The notes: generated by a model not told the origin, from the letters alone. A stretch of 64,000 nt of DNA from an uncultured Latescibacterota bacterium (GCA_951812755.1 OX638329.1:3418522-3482521); one strand, 5' to 3'; positions 18,104-27,798 are shown, counted from the first letter of the stretch. Program-made: numbers and translations.

Positions 18104-20803
18104 ATGCAGCACAAGTATCATTTTAAGTCCCTTGTCCTTGGCATCGCTGCCCTGCTTGCAATGAGTGGCACTGCCGTATCACAGGAAGAGGAAAAGCCGC
18201 GTACCGAAGAGGCGGATACAACAGCTACCTTACCCCCACTTACTGATATACTCGAAGAAGTGGTCATACTCGAAGAATTGGTGGTCATCGGTTCACGCGC
18301 ACAACCGCGTTCTGTCGCCGAGTCCGCAGTGCCCATCGATGTTGTTACCGGCGAAGATTTCGTCAAACAAGGCGATACGGATGTACAAAATCTTCTGAGA
18401 GATCTGGTGCCTTCTTACAACGTAAATACAAACCCGATTAGCGACGCCTCAACTGTCGTCCGCCCACCCAGCATGCGAGGGCTGGCACCCGACCACACGC
18501 TGGTCCTCATCAATGGTAAGCGACGCCACCGCGCCGCTGTCATTCACTGGATAACCAATGGTGTCGCCGACGGCGCGCAGGGTCCCGACATAGCCCCCAT
18601 CCCCTCTATTGCCCTCAAGCGCGTGGAAGTTCTGCGCGATGGCGCATCCGCACAGTACGGCTCTGACGCCATTGCTGGCGTGTTGAATTTCGAGCTTAAA
18701 GACAATTACAAAGGCGGGTCTTTTGAGGTCAAACCCGGCATTTTTCAGCAAGGCGATGGTTTCGCCTATGCTTTTGCCGGCAATATCGGTCTGGGCACGC
18801 CAGATGCCTGGGTCAACTTCAGCGCGGAATATGGCAATGAGGATGAAACCGACCGTTCCGTGCAACGCGACGATGCCGCGCGTTTGATACGCGTGGGCAA
18901 TAACCGTGTAGAAGATCCCGCACAAATTTGGGGCCAACCCTTCATTAGAGACGACTTAAAATTCTTTGTCAACTACGGTGTTAACATCAATGAAGATATC
19001 AAATTATACGGACATGGCAACTATGCGAGCAAGGAAGTTGAAGGCGGTTTCTACTTCCGAAATCCCAATACGCGAGGTGGCGTATTCAGGGGCCCCGTAT
19101 TGATGTTTGACGGGACCGATTATTACACGCAGGCCGAAGCTGCTGAACTCGGTATTGTCGATGGCGTAAACGGAACGCTGACAGCGACATTGCTCGTTGG
19201 CCATGTGAGTCAGACCGGCCTCGATGTTCCCGTCGTGCCCATCGTCTGCCATGTGCCGGATCCAGTAGCTTTACAACGAGTTTTCGACGATCCCGATTGG
19301 TTCACATTCCAGGAACTCTTTCCCGGTGGCTTCACACCTCGATTTGGCGCGTTTATGGATGACCGCGCCTTTCTGGCGGGTATCAAGGGATCGCAAGGGC
19401 TGCTGACCTGGGATCTCAGCGCGTCTTATGGGCGCAACGAAGCCGATTACTTCATCTTCAATACCGTGAATGCCTCTTTGGGGCCCAACCAACCCTGGCC
19501 CAATGGACCACAAGTTGATCCAGGTCACGAAGATGCACCGTATTTTGATCCTGGAACCTATATCCAGACAGATACCAATATCAACTTTGATATAACCTAT
19601 CCGTTTAGCGAGCAGTTTTTCTTTGCCGCCGGTCTTGAATACCGCACAGAAAATTTTGAAATCGTGCAGGGACAACGAGAATCATGGGTAAAAGGTCCGC
19701 TGGCTGAGTATGGATTTACTGTCGCGTCCAACGGGTTCTCGGGATTCGGTGAAATTGCCGCAGGGACATGGAGCCGCTCCAACTGGGCGATTTATGGAGA
19801 CGCCGAATTTAATCCGCAGGAGAACTGGTTGCTCGGTGCTGCACTGCGCTTTGAAAATTTCGACGATTTTGGCTCCACGGCCAATTTCAAGCTGGCGACC
19901 AATTTCGGGCTTAACGAGAATACAAAAGTGCGCGGGAGTTTTAGCACGGGCTTTAGAGCACCCACACCGGGACAGCAAAATGCCTTTAACGTATCCACGA
20001 TCTTCGATCCCTCAATCGGTGATTTGACAAATGATGGCACAATCCCATCAACCAATCCCGTAGCAGAATCCAAAGGTGGTGGGCCGCTCGATTCCGAAAA
20101 ATCGACCAATATCTCGGCTGGTGTTGTTTTTGAAATTCCCGTTTTTCCCGTGGATACCGGTATCCCTCCTGTCAATATAACGGTGGACTATTTCCACATC
20201 CTGGTAAAGGGACGCTTGACACTCTCGCAGAATTTCTCCCTTACCCCATCAGAGGTCGATGAACTGCTCCAGGCAGGTATCACCGCTGCGAACTTTATCA
20301 CGAATTTCAAATTTTTCGTCAATGATTTTGACACCAAAACCCAGGGTATTGACATCGTTCTCACCGCTCCGGTGTGGTGTGATGGTCAACTGAGTCTGGC
20401 CTATAACTTTACGAATACCGAAGTGGTCAAACACAATCTGGAGACCCTGGGCGCTCAAAGCATCCGAGAATTGCAAGAGGCTCTTCCCAGGCACCGTGGG
20501 AATTTGGCTGTGGCACAACCCATAAACGATATGCTTGAGGTACTGGGCCGCCTCCGGTATTACAGTTCGTGGTACGATCAAGAAGATGACTTCGTTTATG
20601 GCGACGAATGGATACTGGACGCCGAAGTTAGTTACACCGTTGCCGAGCACTCAACGGTAACTGTTGGCGGTCAGAACATCCTCGATATCTATCCCGATAT
20701 CAATCCACATGCAAGGAGCGGTTCGGGCCATTTATACAGCCAGTTTAGCCCATTTGGTTTTAGCGGCGCATTCTGGTATGCCAAATACAACTTCGGCTTT
20801 TAG
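18104..20803 (+). CDS. TonB-dependent outer-membrane receptor
   Basis: An 899-residue active transporter driven by TonB/ExbBD. A signal peptide (about 1-27, ending AVSQ) is followed by a TonB-box-like EELVVIGSRA (about 57-66). Next is a plug domain with NLLRDLVPSYNV, LINGKRRHRAAV, VEVLRDGASAQYGSDAIAGVLN, and then a 22-strand-type barrel rich in aromatic/Gly alternation that ends in the expected terminal phenylalanine (YNFGF). The acidic segment between signal and TonB box is long. The substrate cannot be deduced; no periplasmic or inner-membrane importer follows. ACAAAGGAG sets the start. Transcribed alone between its own promoter and a strong terminator. Confidence 0.95.
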   Translation: MQHKYHFKSLVLGIAALLAMSGTAVSQEEEKPRTEEADTTATLPPLTDILEEVVILEELVVIGSRAQPRSVAESAVPIDVVTGEDFVKQGDTDVQNLLRDLVPSYNVNTNPISDASTVVRPPSMRGLAPDHTLVLINGKRRHRAAVIHWITNGVADGAQGPDIAPIPSIALKRVEVLRDGASAQYGSDAIAGVLNFELKDNYKGGSFEVKPGIFQQGDGFAYAFAGNIGLGTPDAWVNFSAEYGNEDETDRSVQRDDAARLIRVGNNRVEDPAQIWGQPFIRDDLKFFVNYGVNINEDIKLYGHGNYASKEVEGGFYFRNPNTRGGVFRGPVLMFDGTDYYTQAEAAELGIVDGVNGTLTATLLVGHVSQTGLDVPVVPIVCHVPDPVALQRVFDDPDWFTFQELFPGGFTPRFGAFMDDRAFLAGIKGSQGLLTWDLSASYGRNEADYFIFNTVNASLGPNQPWPNGPQVDPGHEDAPYFDPGTYIQTDTNINFDITYPFSEQFFFAAGLEYRTENFEIVQGQRESWVKGPLAEYGFTVASNGFSGFGEIAAGTWSRSNWAIYGDAEFNPQENWLLGAALRFENFDDFGSTANFKLATNFGLNENTKVRGSFSTGFRAPTPGQQNAFNVSTIFDPSIGDLTNDGTIPSTNPVAESKGGGPLDSEKSTNISAGVVFEIPVFPVDTGIPPVNITVDYFHILVKGRLTLSQNFSLTPSEVDELLQAGITAANFITNFKFFVNDFDTKTQGIDIVLTAPVWCDGQLSLAYNFTNTEVVKHNLETLGAQSIRELQEALPRHRGNLAVAQPINDMLEVLGRLRYYSSWYDQEDDFVYGDEWILDAEVSYTVAEHSTVTVGGQNILDIYPDINPHARSGSGHLYSQFSPFGFSGAFWYAKYNFGF

Positions 20804-20835
20804 GTCGTAGTTCAAAGGATTGTTCATCCAATCAC

Positions 20836-20871
20836 AAAGAAGCCGCGTTTTTTAACGCGGCTTCTTTTTTA
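20836..20871 (+). terminator. Strong intrinsic terminator of the TonB receptor
   Basis: AAGAAGCCGCGTT and AACGCGGCTTCTT form a 13-bp stem with a TTTT loop, followed on plus by a T run. It overlaps the last bases of the convergent YihY-like gene. Confidence 0.9.
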
Positions 20872-21828
20872 GAACAAAGAACTTTGAAGATCTGCAGCCG
20901 GCCTTTCGCGGCAGAGTTGAGCGATCTGAGCGCCTATAATAAAAATAATTGCCGAGAAGTATATCCACAAGGCTACGACCACCAACAGAACATAAGCCCC
21001 GTACAGATAAGATATAGAACCGAAGTGACTCAGGTAATAGCCAAAGACCCATTCGGTGAGTTTCCACAGCAAAGCGGCCCAAAAGGCGCCTATAACCAGC
21101 ACCCTTATCTGGATTTTTTGATATGGAAGCAGCCAGTATAACCCCAGAAATACGGCAAAAATTAAAGCGAGAGAGGTAAGACCGTAGAAGTAGGTGATAT
21201 ATGTATGCAGCAGAGACGGGGCGGTGTCGATGACGGTAGATAGGATGGGCAACGCGAGGACTAATAGAAGAAAAATATACAGTACCAAAAGTACCATAGT
21301 GAGATCCTTCAATTTGCCCACTGCTATTGGCAAAACTCCGTGTAAGAATTTTATCCAGCGTCCTGGATTACCCATATTTTTTAACTGTCCCACTGCGACC
21401 GGACTTGTTTCGCTCTCTTTCGGTCCTAAACTGTGCTCGACCTTGAAGACCGCGTTGAGCAGGGTTCGCATACTGCTGAATAGACTGCTGGCGCTTATTA
21501 TCAAAATCAACAGGCCCGAAACCCCATAAGCCTGTTTGAAGGTCATGACGCCAGAGACGCGTGAGGAGAGCACTTCCTTCAGGTATGCCGCCTCTTCTGG
21601 ATATGGGATGAGCACATCCACCGTTTGATTGACCAGGTGAGCTATCGCCCTCACGTCCATAATGGCCTCAAGTACAAAGAAGATGAGGAATACCAGGGGA
21701 ACGAGACATAAAAGAGTGGCAAAAGCCAGACCACCACAGAGTAAGAGGATATTGTTGTCATTCATTCTGACAAATAGACCGCCCAGGTAGTAGGCACAAA
21801 AGCCTTTTTTTGTTATAGGTTTGTCCAT
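20869..21828 (-). CDS. YihY/UPF0761 family inner-membrane protein
   Basis: A protein of about 319 residues with six predicted hydrophobic segments (for example GGLAFATLLCLVPLVFLIFF, GVSGLLILIISASSLFSSM, MVLLVLYIFLLLVLALPIL and LIFAVFLGLYWLLP). The family pattern of a YxLS/G-rich region near the N-terminus and FWAALLWKLTEWVFGYYL plus YGAYVLLVVVALWIYFSAIIF near the C-terminus is clear. The family was once named RNase BN in error and its true role is unknown. The ATG at 21828 is preferred; the open frame goes on upstream to a TTG at 21897 with non-membrane residues. No good ribosome site is seen. Confidence 0.85.
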   Translation of the reverse strand: MDKPITKKGFCAYYLGGLFVRMNDNNILLLCGGLAFATLLCLVPLVFLIFFVLEAIMDVRAIAHLVNQTVDVLIPYPEEAAYLKEVLSSRVSGVMTFKQAYGVSGLLILIISASSLFSSMRTLLNAVFKVEHSLGPKESETSPVAVGQLKNMGNPGRWIKFLHGVLPIAVGKLKDLTMVLLVLYIFLLLVLALPILSTVIDTAPSLLHTYITYFYGLTSLALIFAVFLGLYWLLPYQKIQIRVLVIGAFWAALLWKLTEWVFGYYLSHFGSISYLYGAYVLLVVVALWIYFSAIIFIIGAQIAQLCRERPAADLQSSLF

Positions 21829-21998
21829 AAATTTAATAGTTAGTAATAGAAGCGTACGCGCGCAGGTAGGGCCATAGCCCACCACTGGAACACTCAATTT
21901 TGAAGTCGTATATGATCAAGTTGTGCCCAATATATACCCTGTATTGACCCTTTCCAACCCCAAATCCAGATATTGCGCTTGCTATTACTCGTTAAGAT

Positions 21999-22319
21999 AT
22001 GAATATTGAAGAAATCAAGGCCAAAGTTCTCCGTTCCCAATACGTCTATACGTCTCACGCTGAGATTGAACGCAGAGAGGATAACTTGACCTTTGCACAG
22101 ATTGAACAAGCTCTATTAAACGGGACGATTATCGAGCACTATTCCGATACAGGGCGGGGTGAAAGTTGCTTGATCGTAGGGTTTGTAGGAGAATTGCCCA
22201 TCCATATTGTCTGTGGTTGGCGCGAAGAAAGGGTGGTTCTGATCACCGTTTACATTCCCCGCCCACCAAAGTTTATTGACCCATGGACACGAGGAACGCA
22301 AAGCCATGAAGAAAGCTAA
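21999..22319 (+). CDS. DUF4258 protein, probable toxin-like partner
   Basis: A 106-residue protein with the DUF4258 pattern: TSHAEIERREDNLTFAQIEQALLNG, then CLIVGFVGELPIHIVCGW and LITVYIPRP. This fold resembles small RNase/RelE-like toxins and usually pairs with a YgiT-type zinc finger. The pairing is seen here: the zinc-finger frame begins 14 bases before this stop codon. There is no clear ribosome site before the ATG. Toxicity is inference from the family and the pairing. Confidence 0.85.
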   Translation: MNIEEIKAKVLRSQYVYTSHAEIERREDNLTFAQIEQALLNGTIIEHYSDTGRGESCLIVGFVGELPIHIVCGWREERVVLITVYIPRPPKFIDPWTRGTQSHEES

Positions 22320-22554
22320 GTGTAACTTCTGCGAAAGCGAACACTACGAAGAGCGACGAATCGACTATCTCTACAGCCACCATGACCAATATCTGTTGGT
22401 GCCCAACACGCCGGTAGAAGTTTGTCTTCACTGCGGCATGGTATATTACGATGCCGCAGTACTCAAGGAGATTGAGCGGCACTTTTTTGCTATCCAAAAA
22501 AAAGAAGAAGAACCCGATCGGTATATTGAGATGCCTACCAAAGCATATACTTGA
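22306..22554 (+). CDS. YgiT/MqsA-type zinc-finger protein
   Basis: An 82-residue protein whose N-terminal half is the YgiT zinc finger: CNFCES and, 30 residues on, CLHCGMVYYDAAVLKEIERHF. Unlike MqsA, it has no HTH domain behind the finger. GAGGA precedes the ATG at 22306, which overlaps the DUF4258 gene, so the two are coupled. Likely the antitoxin or regulator of the pair. About 50 bases separate it from the ABC operon. Confidence 0.88.
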   Translation: MKKAKCNFCESEHYEERRIDYLYSHHDQYLLVPNTPVEVCLHCGMVYYDAAVLKEIERHFFAIQKKEEEPDRYIEMPTKAYT

Positions 22555-22604
22555 GGAGAATCAACTCTCGGCCCCTGTTAATATTGATTTCCCCCTACCC
22601 TCCT

Positions 22605-23327
22605 ATGATTCAAGTCACAGACGTCACAAAATGGTACGGCACAATCAGGGCCGTTGAAAACATCAGCTTTTCGCTTGCACCTGGCGAAATCGTTGGGTTT
22701 GTCGGTCCCAATGGCGCAGGCAAAAGCACGGTGCTCAAAATGCTGGCGACCTATCTTTTGCCCACCTCGGGAAAAATCTCAATTGATGGCCTCGATGTGG
22801 TGACGCATCCGTTATGCATACGTCGCAAAATTGGTTACCTCTCTGGCGACACGCCGCTCTATCAGACTATGCGCGTGGATAAATTTTTGAGATTCTGTGG
22901 CAAAGCGCGGGGACTTTCTGGCGATATACTCGAAAAAAAACTCGCCTGGGTTGTCGATATATGCGGTCTCACCCCCCATCTGTACAAACGCATCGACCAA
23001 TGCTCCACGGGATTTCGCCAGCGCATCGGTGTAGGGGCTGCCCTCATCCACGACCCACCTATTCTCCTGCTCGACGAACCCACGCACGGTTTTGACCCCC
23101 TGCAAGTCCTGGCATTCCGAGACCTGATACAATCCCTCAGCGAAAATCGGATTATCTTATTCAGTAGCCATATTATACAGGAAGTCTCTGCCCTATCTGA
23201 TCGCGTGCTCATCATACATCAGGGCAACCTATTAGCCGATGGTTGCATAGATGATCTGGCGCGACAAACGGGACAGCCGAAAGATCTCGAGGCCATTTTT
23301 ACCCATCTTGTACATCTGCAAAATTAA
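22605..23327 (+). CDS. ABC transporter ATP-binding protein (GldA-like), plus-strand system
   Basis: A 240-residue ATPase subunit. Walker A GPNGAGKST (about 37-45), a degenerate signature CSTGFRQRIG (in place of LSGGQ), Walker B ILLLDEPTHG and the switch histidine in SSHIIQE are visible. This pattern matches the ATPases of Gld-type/ABC-2 exporters, also seen in the paralogue at 30008-30952. The ATG at 22605 has no Shine-Dalgarno sequence (pyrimidine-rich leader), so translation may be coupled to the zinc-finger gene or leaderless. The permease follows after 13 bases. Confidence 0.92.
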   Translation: MIQVTDVTKWYGTIRAVENISFSLAPGEIVGFVGPNGAGKSTVLKMLATYLLPTSGKISIDGLDVVTHPLCIRRKIGYLSGDTPLYQTMRVDKFLRFCGKARGLSGDILEKKLAWVVDICGLTPHLYKRIDQCSTGFRQRIGVGAALIHDPPILLLDEPTHGFDPLQVLAFRDLIQSLSENRIILFSSHIIQEVSALSDRVLIIHQGNLLADGCIDDLARQTGQPKDLEAIFTHLVHLQN

Positions 23328-23340
23328 GGAGAAACCGCGC

Positions 23341-24102
23341 ATGCCCGATCGATTGCGTCCAAAGGACTTCGCACGGGGCATTGGCGTGATCTTTGTCCGC
23401 GAAATCAATGCCTATTTTGACGCGCCAATCGCCTATGTCTATGCCTCGGTTTTTCTCCTCTTGTCCTGTTCGACATTTATGAACGCCTTTTTTCTCAATG
23501 GCGTGCTCGAAATGGCACCTTATTTTGACTTGCTTCCCTTTTTTCTTATACCATTTATCCCGGCCATAACCATGCGTTCATGGGCTGAAGAACGCTCCCA
23601 ACACACCATTGAATTATTGATGACCATGCCCCTGCAATCCATCCAAATTGTACTTGGCAAATATTTATCTGCCTTTGTTTTTTACCTGATTGTCCTTTCA
23701 GGCACCTTACCCATGGTTCTCATGTTGCTCTTTTTGGGGACCCCAGATCTCGGTCTGATCTTTTCTTCCTATTTGGGCGCGCTCTTTCTGGGTGCATTTT
23801 TTCTTTCTTTTGGCCTGTTTGTATCGGGTCTTACACACGACCAAATTGTCGCTTATGTCGTCGCAGTGTTATTGGGTTTTGTATTTGTGTTGAGCGGGCA
23901 CGAAAAAGTGGTTGAAATTCTCGACGGATTGGCCCCGGCATATCATATTGGTGGCGTACTGTATGAATCGCTTTCCATAGTCCCGCACTACAGTGCTTTT
24001 ACCCGCGGTATCATTACACTGCCCGCCGTGCTCTATTTCTCCTTGCTGAGTGCCTTTTTTCTCTGGATGAATGATCTATCTCTCAAACGAGATCGAGGAT
24101 GA
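23341..24102 (+). CDS. ABC-2 type permease (GldF-like), plus-strand system
   Basis: A 253-residue membrane protein with about six hydrophobic segments. It shows family landmarks: VREINAYFDAPIAYVY at the N-terminus, LIPFIPAITMRSWAEERSQHTIELLMTMP (the periplasmic or cytosolic E-R-x-x-x-T-x-E-L loop) and SGLTHDQIVAYVV. AAGGAG marks the start at 23341. It overlaps the large GldG-like gene by four bases, so the three genes form one operon exporting an unknown substrate or acting on the envelope. Confidence 0.9.
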   Translation: MPDRLRPKDFARGIGVIFVREINAYFDAPIAYVYASVFLLLSCSTFMNAFFLNGVLEMAPYFDLLPFFLIPFIPAITMRSWAEERSQHTIELLMTMPLQSIQIVLGKYLSAFVFYLIVLSGTLPMVLMLLFLGTPDLGLIFSSYLGALFLGAFFLSFGLFVSGLTHDQIVAYVVAVLLGFVFVLSGHEKVVEILDGLAPAYHIGGVLYESLSIVPHYSAFTRGIITLPAVLYFSLLSAFFLWMNDLSLKRDRG

Positions 24103-27100
24103 TGCGGATAAAATTCCTCCTGGTCTTTTTTTTTCTTCTCGCCCTTGTATTTTACACAGGTCGTCTTTTGGAGGACCTGGGCACAGGACGTCTGCATCTG
24201 ACAGCAACGCTTTCGGCAGATTCACGAATCTTTTATACCAAACTCGAAGCACCCCTTTCTCTGACGTATATCGCAAAGCATCTGAAGGGAGCGAAAACAC
24301 CCGTGCGAACCCTTTTAGCACGCCTCAAGGCACTGGCTCCCGACCGCATAGATTACCGCATTGTGGATCCTATCTCTGAACCTGGACGCACTTACGCCAT
24401 TAAAAAAAAGGCAGCACCCTTTCATGTACGCGATATTCAACGCGATGAACGCAGCGAACAAGCGGTCTGGTCTTCGCTCGTCATTGCTTATGGCGATCAT
24501 CCCGAAATTTTGATCCCTAAAATAACGTCCACAGATATACCTTATCTCGAACACCTATTGCTCGCCCATCTCAAAGTACTCGCCCATCCCCCACGCCCTG
24601 TCATTGCGGTTTCCGCGCCACAAAACTTTACTCTTTTCACAAAATTTCTCGGTCAATGGGGCGATATTGCCCCCGTCGATTCCGATGCGATGCCACCAGA
24701 TGCAGATGTGATCTTTTGGATTGATCCCACAATTGCCAATCCTCGCGTCCTTCAAAATGCGATTGATAAAGGCCGCACGGTCGTGCTGGCTGGCAGCCCG
24801 TATTTTATCGACTACGCGGTCAATGATACTGGAGAAGTAACATACCGCGCATATTTCAACACGGCCTGGGAAAAATTTCTGGCACCGTTGGGAATACGCC
24901 CACAGGCCGACCTTTTGATGGATCAAAGCCATAGCCCGATCTTGTTCCGCGATCAAAAAGACAAAATCCACCAGATCAACGCCCCCTTTCACCTGCGCGT
25001 TATGTCGGGTTTTTACGACCTCAAAGGTTTTCTATCACCCGCCAGAGGCGCGCTAAATTTTGTATCGGCAGGCGCTCTAACAGTCGATCCGCGCGCGGTA
25101 TCCAAAGCGGGCTATTACCTCGATATTCTGGGCACAACCACAGATAATACGTACATACAACCTATTCCAGCAGAGCCATTTACAAACGATCACATAGAAG
25201 AAACACTCACAATATACAAACAAAATGTGATGCTGCGTCTCAGGCACCGAGATCCGTGGAAAGGAGAAATTTTGGTGCTCGCAACATCCAGTCCATTCCG
25301 CGATGGCATCTTTAATCAACCCAATTACGCGCACCGCATCTTTCTTCAGACCATCATGCGTACATTCACCGATTACGACCGGATTGTGCGTGGTCGCGTT
25401 GAAAAGCCATCACCGCCGCCGATACCACAACTAAGCGCGACTTCGCGTGTGATCTGGCGGATCTGTGTGGTATTCATCGTCCCACTGACCCTTCTGATCC
25501 TGGGCGCGTGTTTGTATTACAGCAGGCAGATACGCTTATCTTTCAGACACCTCTGCCTACGTGCATGCATTGCGATAGTGGTGCTGATTATCGCATCTCG
25601 CTTCTGGTCCTACCAGGGCGGGCAACTCCTTGACTTCACAGCCGAAAAGATACATACCCCTTTGCCATTTTCTCGGGAGCAAATTCAAAATCAAATCCCC
25701 AAAGCCGACCTGATCATCCCCACTCGCGCACACCTTCCACCCGCATTAAAAAAAGTAGAAACCGAGACCGTTGTGCGGCTCAACAATCTCGGCATAAGCT
25801 ACACCCTCCGACGGCCAAACGATCTGCCAGCAGCTTATCTCAGCCGACTGGGTTTGCCTCCATATCAGGTGAAAACGGTGCGGGATGATGTAATAATCTC
25901 TCAGCCAGTTATCAGTGGTCTCTTGCTGCACCGACCCGGCAATGCGACAATCATCCCGCGTTTAGATGACCGAACAACTGAGCACCTCGAATTTCTGCTC
26001 GCAACGGCCGCCCGCCGTCTATCCACGGGCCAAACACCCCATATTGCCCTTGTCGCTGAATCCCCGCGTCTCTCCCCTGCCGAGGCACATGAGTATCGCC
26101 AGAAACACCTGTCGCCCCCCAAAGGCGCCGATGTATTTAGCGAACTAAAAACGCTTTTGCGTACTTATGGATACCGCGTAAGCTATGTCAATCCGCGTAC
26201 ACCCCATCTCCCGCCGCAAACCGACCTCGTAATCTGGATGCAACCGCGACGAGATGCCAGTTCCATGATCGCCGTTTTGAGCCAGTATCTCGCGCGGGGT
26301 GGTCGCGTCATTGTGGCACTGCAACACTACAATATCCAACAGCGCCAGTACTCGGGCAGAGATTTTGAAACCGTGTACTGGCCTCAGCCCCAATATCAGG
26401 ACCTCAACCGCTATCTGGAACCCCTGGGCATTCCACAGGCACGCGAAGTGCTCATGGACCAAACCCGCTCGCGCCTCGTTCTCGAAACCCAAATTTACCG
26501 ACGCGCAGTTCGCGAATACGACGCCCAGGAAGTGGCACTGCCCTTTCTCATACGCGCAGTGCCGCCAAATTTTGACACTACGCTGCCTATTACACGACAA
26601 CTCGGCGACCAACTCTTTATCTGGGGCAATCGCTTTGTGCCAGACCCGCATCGCTTGCGAATGCACAATCTGACGGCAACCCCTCTGATCAGCACATCAA
26701 ACCACGCCTGGGCATACCACTGGTCGGGCGGATGGTTGCCCAAAACCGCATTTTTTCCAGATTCATTTCTCCAGGGACAGCAACCCCTTGCACTACTCGT
26801 GACAGGCACATTTCCCCTCGCCGCGTTCAAAGCAGCAGACCTCACACTTACGCATCCAAAGCCCAACCCGAAAGGTGAACTACTGCTAATCGGCAGTTCT
26901 GAAATGTTCAAAAATGAGTATCTTTATGCACCGGGTTTTCAACACGAGCAATTTTTGCTCAACGCCGTTGCCTATCTCACACATGGCCCGCAATTTGCCG
27001 ATCTTCAAGCCCGTCGAAAAATCGCGCCCGGCTTTCCCTATTTGCCCCCCGACCAAAAAATCCTCTGGCGCATTCTCGTCGTCGGCTTCGCTCCCTTTTT

Positions 27101-27182
27101 CTGTAGTCTTTACGGATTCTTTCGATGTAAAAAAAAGGGGCACGGTTTAAATCACCATGACCCTTTTTTTCACTTGACTTAA
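24099..27182 (+). CDS. Tandem-fused GldG-like ABC auxiliary protein
   Basis: A 1027-residue protein, about twice the usual GldG length. It looks like two GldG modules in a row. Module 1 has a TM (about 4-22), a long extracytoplasmic domain with the VILAGSPYFIDYAVN-like region, and a TM (about 450-472). Module 2 has a TM (about 487-505, followed by a LLDFTAEKIHTPL segment that echoes LEDLGTGRLHLTATL after the first TM), a second extracytoplasmic domain with VIVALQHYN and LLLIGSSEMFKN, and a last TM (about 986-1007). GldG-family proteins accompany GldA/GldF ABC systems. The opposing minus-strand operon keeps a single-length GldG plus a DUF4340 protein. The end of the gene carries a bidirectional terminator inside the coding sequence. 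Confidence 0.85.
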   Translation: MMRIKFLLVFFFLLALVFYTGRLLEDLGTGRLHLTATLSADSRIFYTKLEAPLSLTYIAKHLKGAKTPVRTLLARLKALAPDRIDYRIVDPISEPGRTYAIKKKAAPFHVRDIQRDERSEQAVWSSLVIAYGDHPEILIPKITSTDIPYLEHLLLAHLKVLAHPPRPVIAVSAPQNFTLFTKFLGQWGDIAPVDSDAMPPDADVIFWIDPTIANPRVLQNAIDKGRTVVLAGSPYFIDYAVNDTGEVTYRAYFNTAWEKFLAPLGIRPQADLLMDQSHSPILFRDQKDKIHQINAPFHLRVMSGFYDLKGFLSPARGALNFVSAGALTVDPRAVSKAGYYLDILGTTTDNTYIQPIPAEPFTNDHIEETLTIYKQNVMLRLRHRDPWKGEILVLATSSPFRDGIFNQPNYAHRIFLQTIMRTFTDYDRIVRGRVEKPSPPPIPQLSATSRVIWRICVVFIVPLTLLILGACLYYSRQIRLSFRHLCLRACIAIVVLIIASRFWSYQGGQLLDFTAEKIHTPLPFSREQIQNQIPKADLIIPTRAHLPPALKKVETETVVRLNNLGISYTLRRPNDLPAAYLSRLGLPPYQVKTVRDDVIISQPVISGLLLHRPGNATIIPRLDDRTTEHLEFLLATAARRLSTGQTPHIALVAESPRLSPAEAHEYRQKHLSPPKGADVFSELKTLLRTYGYRVSYVNPRTPHLPPQTDLVIWMQPRRDASSMIAVLSQYLARGGRVIVALQHYNIQQRQYSGRDFETVYWPQPQYQDLNRYLEPLGIPQAREVLMDQTRSRLVLETQIYRRAVREYDAQEVALPFLIRAVPPNFDTTLPITRQLGDQLFIWGNRFVPDPHRLRMHNLTATPLISTSNHAWAYHWSGGWLPKTAFFPDSFLQGQQPLALLVTGTFPLAAFKAADLTLTHPKPNPKGELLLIGSSEMFKNEYLYAPGFQHEQFLLNAVAYLTHGPQFADLQARRKIAPGFPYLPPDQKILWRILVVGFAPFFCSLYGFFRCKKKGHGLNHHDPFFHLT
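27129..27171. terminator. Bidirectional terminator shared by the two convergent ABC operons
   Basis: AAAAAAAGGG (27130-27139) and CCCTTTTTTT (27161-27170) form a symmetrical A/T-flanked stem able to end transcription from both sides. It lies inside the last codons of the plus-strand gene and just after the minus-strand DUF4340 stop. Confidence 0.65.
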
Positions 27183-27204
27183 TTCACTGAATTGTAGGCT
27201 GTGC

Positions 27205-27798
27205 CTATGCATCCGTCTTGGTGGAATCCACCACTGCAGGTGCTACATCTACAGAATCCATCGCTGCAGGCGCGGGTTCTGGGGGTTTCTCACCCCAGAA
27301 TGTCGCATCGGTGCTCACCTGATAGACAATGCTTCGATCCGTCAAATACACCTCTGGACCATCGCCAATCCGCACGTAATTGCGCGCCCAATCGGTACTC
27401 GATCTGCCAAACACCGCGTGCGTGAGCAACTCACCTTTCGCATTATAGACCTTGACATGCGTTCCTGCCGCATCATCTACGGCATACTTAGACCAATTAT
27501 CAGCCTTGTCCGTCATCGTGGTCTCGCGGCTTACCTTCAACACTTGCTCAAATAGTGCCGTGATCCGATGGTCCCGAACTTTCAGAGTATCATGTCCCAC
27601 AATCGTCCATTCAATATCTTCCTTTAGCAGTGTCAGGCTATCGCCTGTTGCCATCATTTCAACCCTGTAAATATCATCCGTATGCTCGGGAAAGATCTGA
27701 CCTGTGGGAGTCGTATATCCGCTCTCTCGCATCTGCAAAAGCGCGTAAAGCACTATCAGTACTGCAATCCCGACAAGAAGCCATTTTATATTACTCAT
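27205..27798 (-). CDS. DUF4340 protein, last gene of the minus-strand Gld-like operon
   Basis: A 197-residue protein with an N-terminal TM anchor (about 5-22) and a DUF4340 core: IYRVEMMATGDSLTLLKEDIEWTI, HRITALFEQVLKVSRET, KYAVDDAAGTHVKVYNAKGE and a YVRIGDGPEVYLTD strand. It ends in a Pro/Ala/Asp-rich tail. DUF4340 proteins are regularly found behind Gld-type ABC genes and probably sit on the outer face of the membrane. The ATG at 27798, behind GGAGA, overlaps the GldG stop by eight bases. Confidence 0.88.
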   Translation of the reverse strand: MSNIKWLLVGIAVLIVLYALLQMRESGYTTPTGQIFPEHTDDIYRVEMMATGDSLTLLKEDIEWTIVGHDTLKVRDHRITALFEQVLKVSRETTMTDKADNWSKYAVDDAAGTHVKVYNAKGELLTHAVFGRSSTDWARNYVRIGDGPEVYLTDRSIVYQVSTDATFWGEKPPEPAPAAMDSVDVAPAVVDSTKTDA

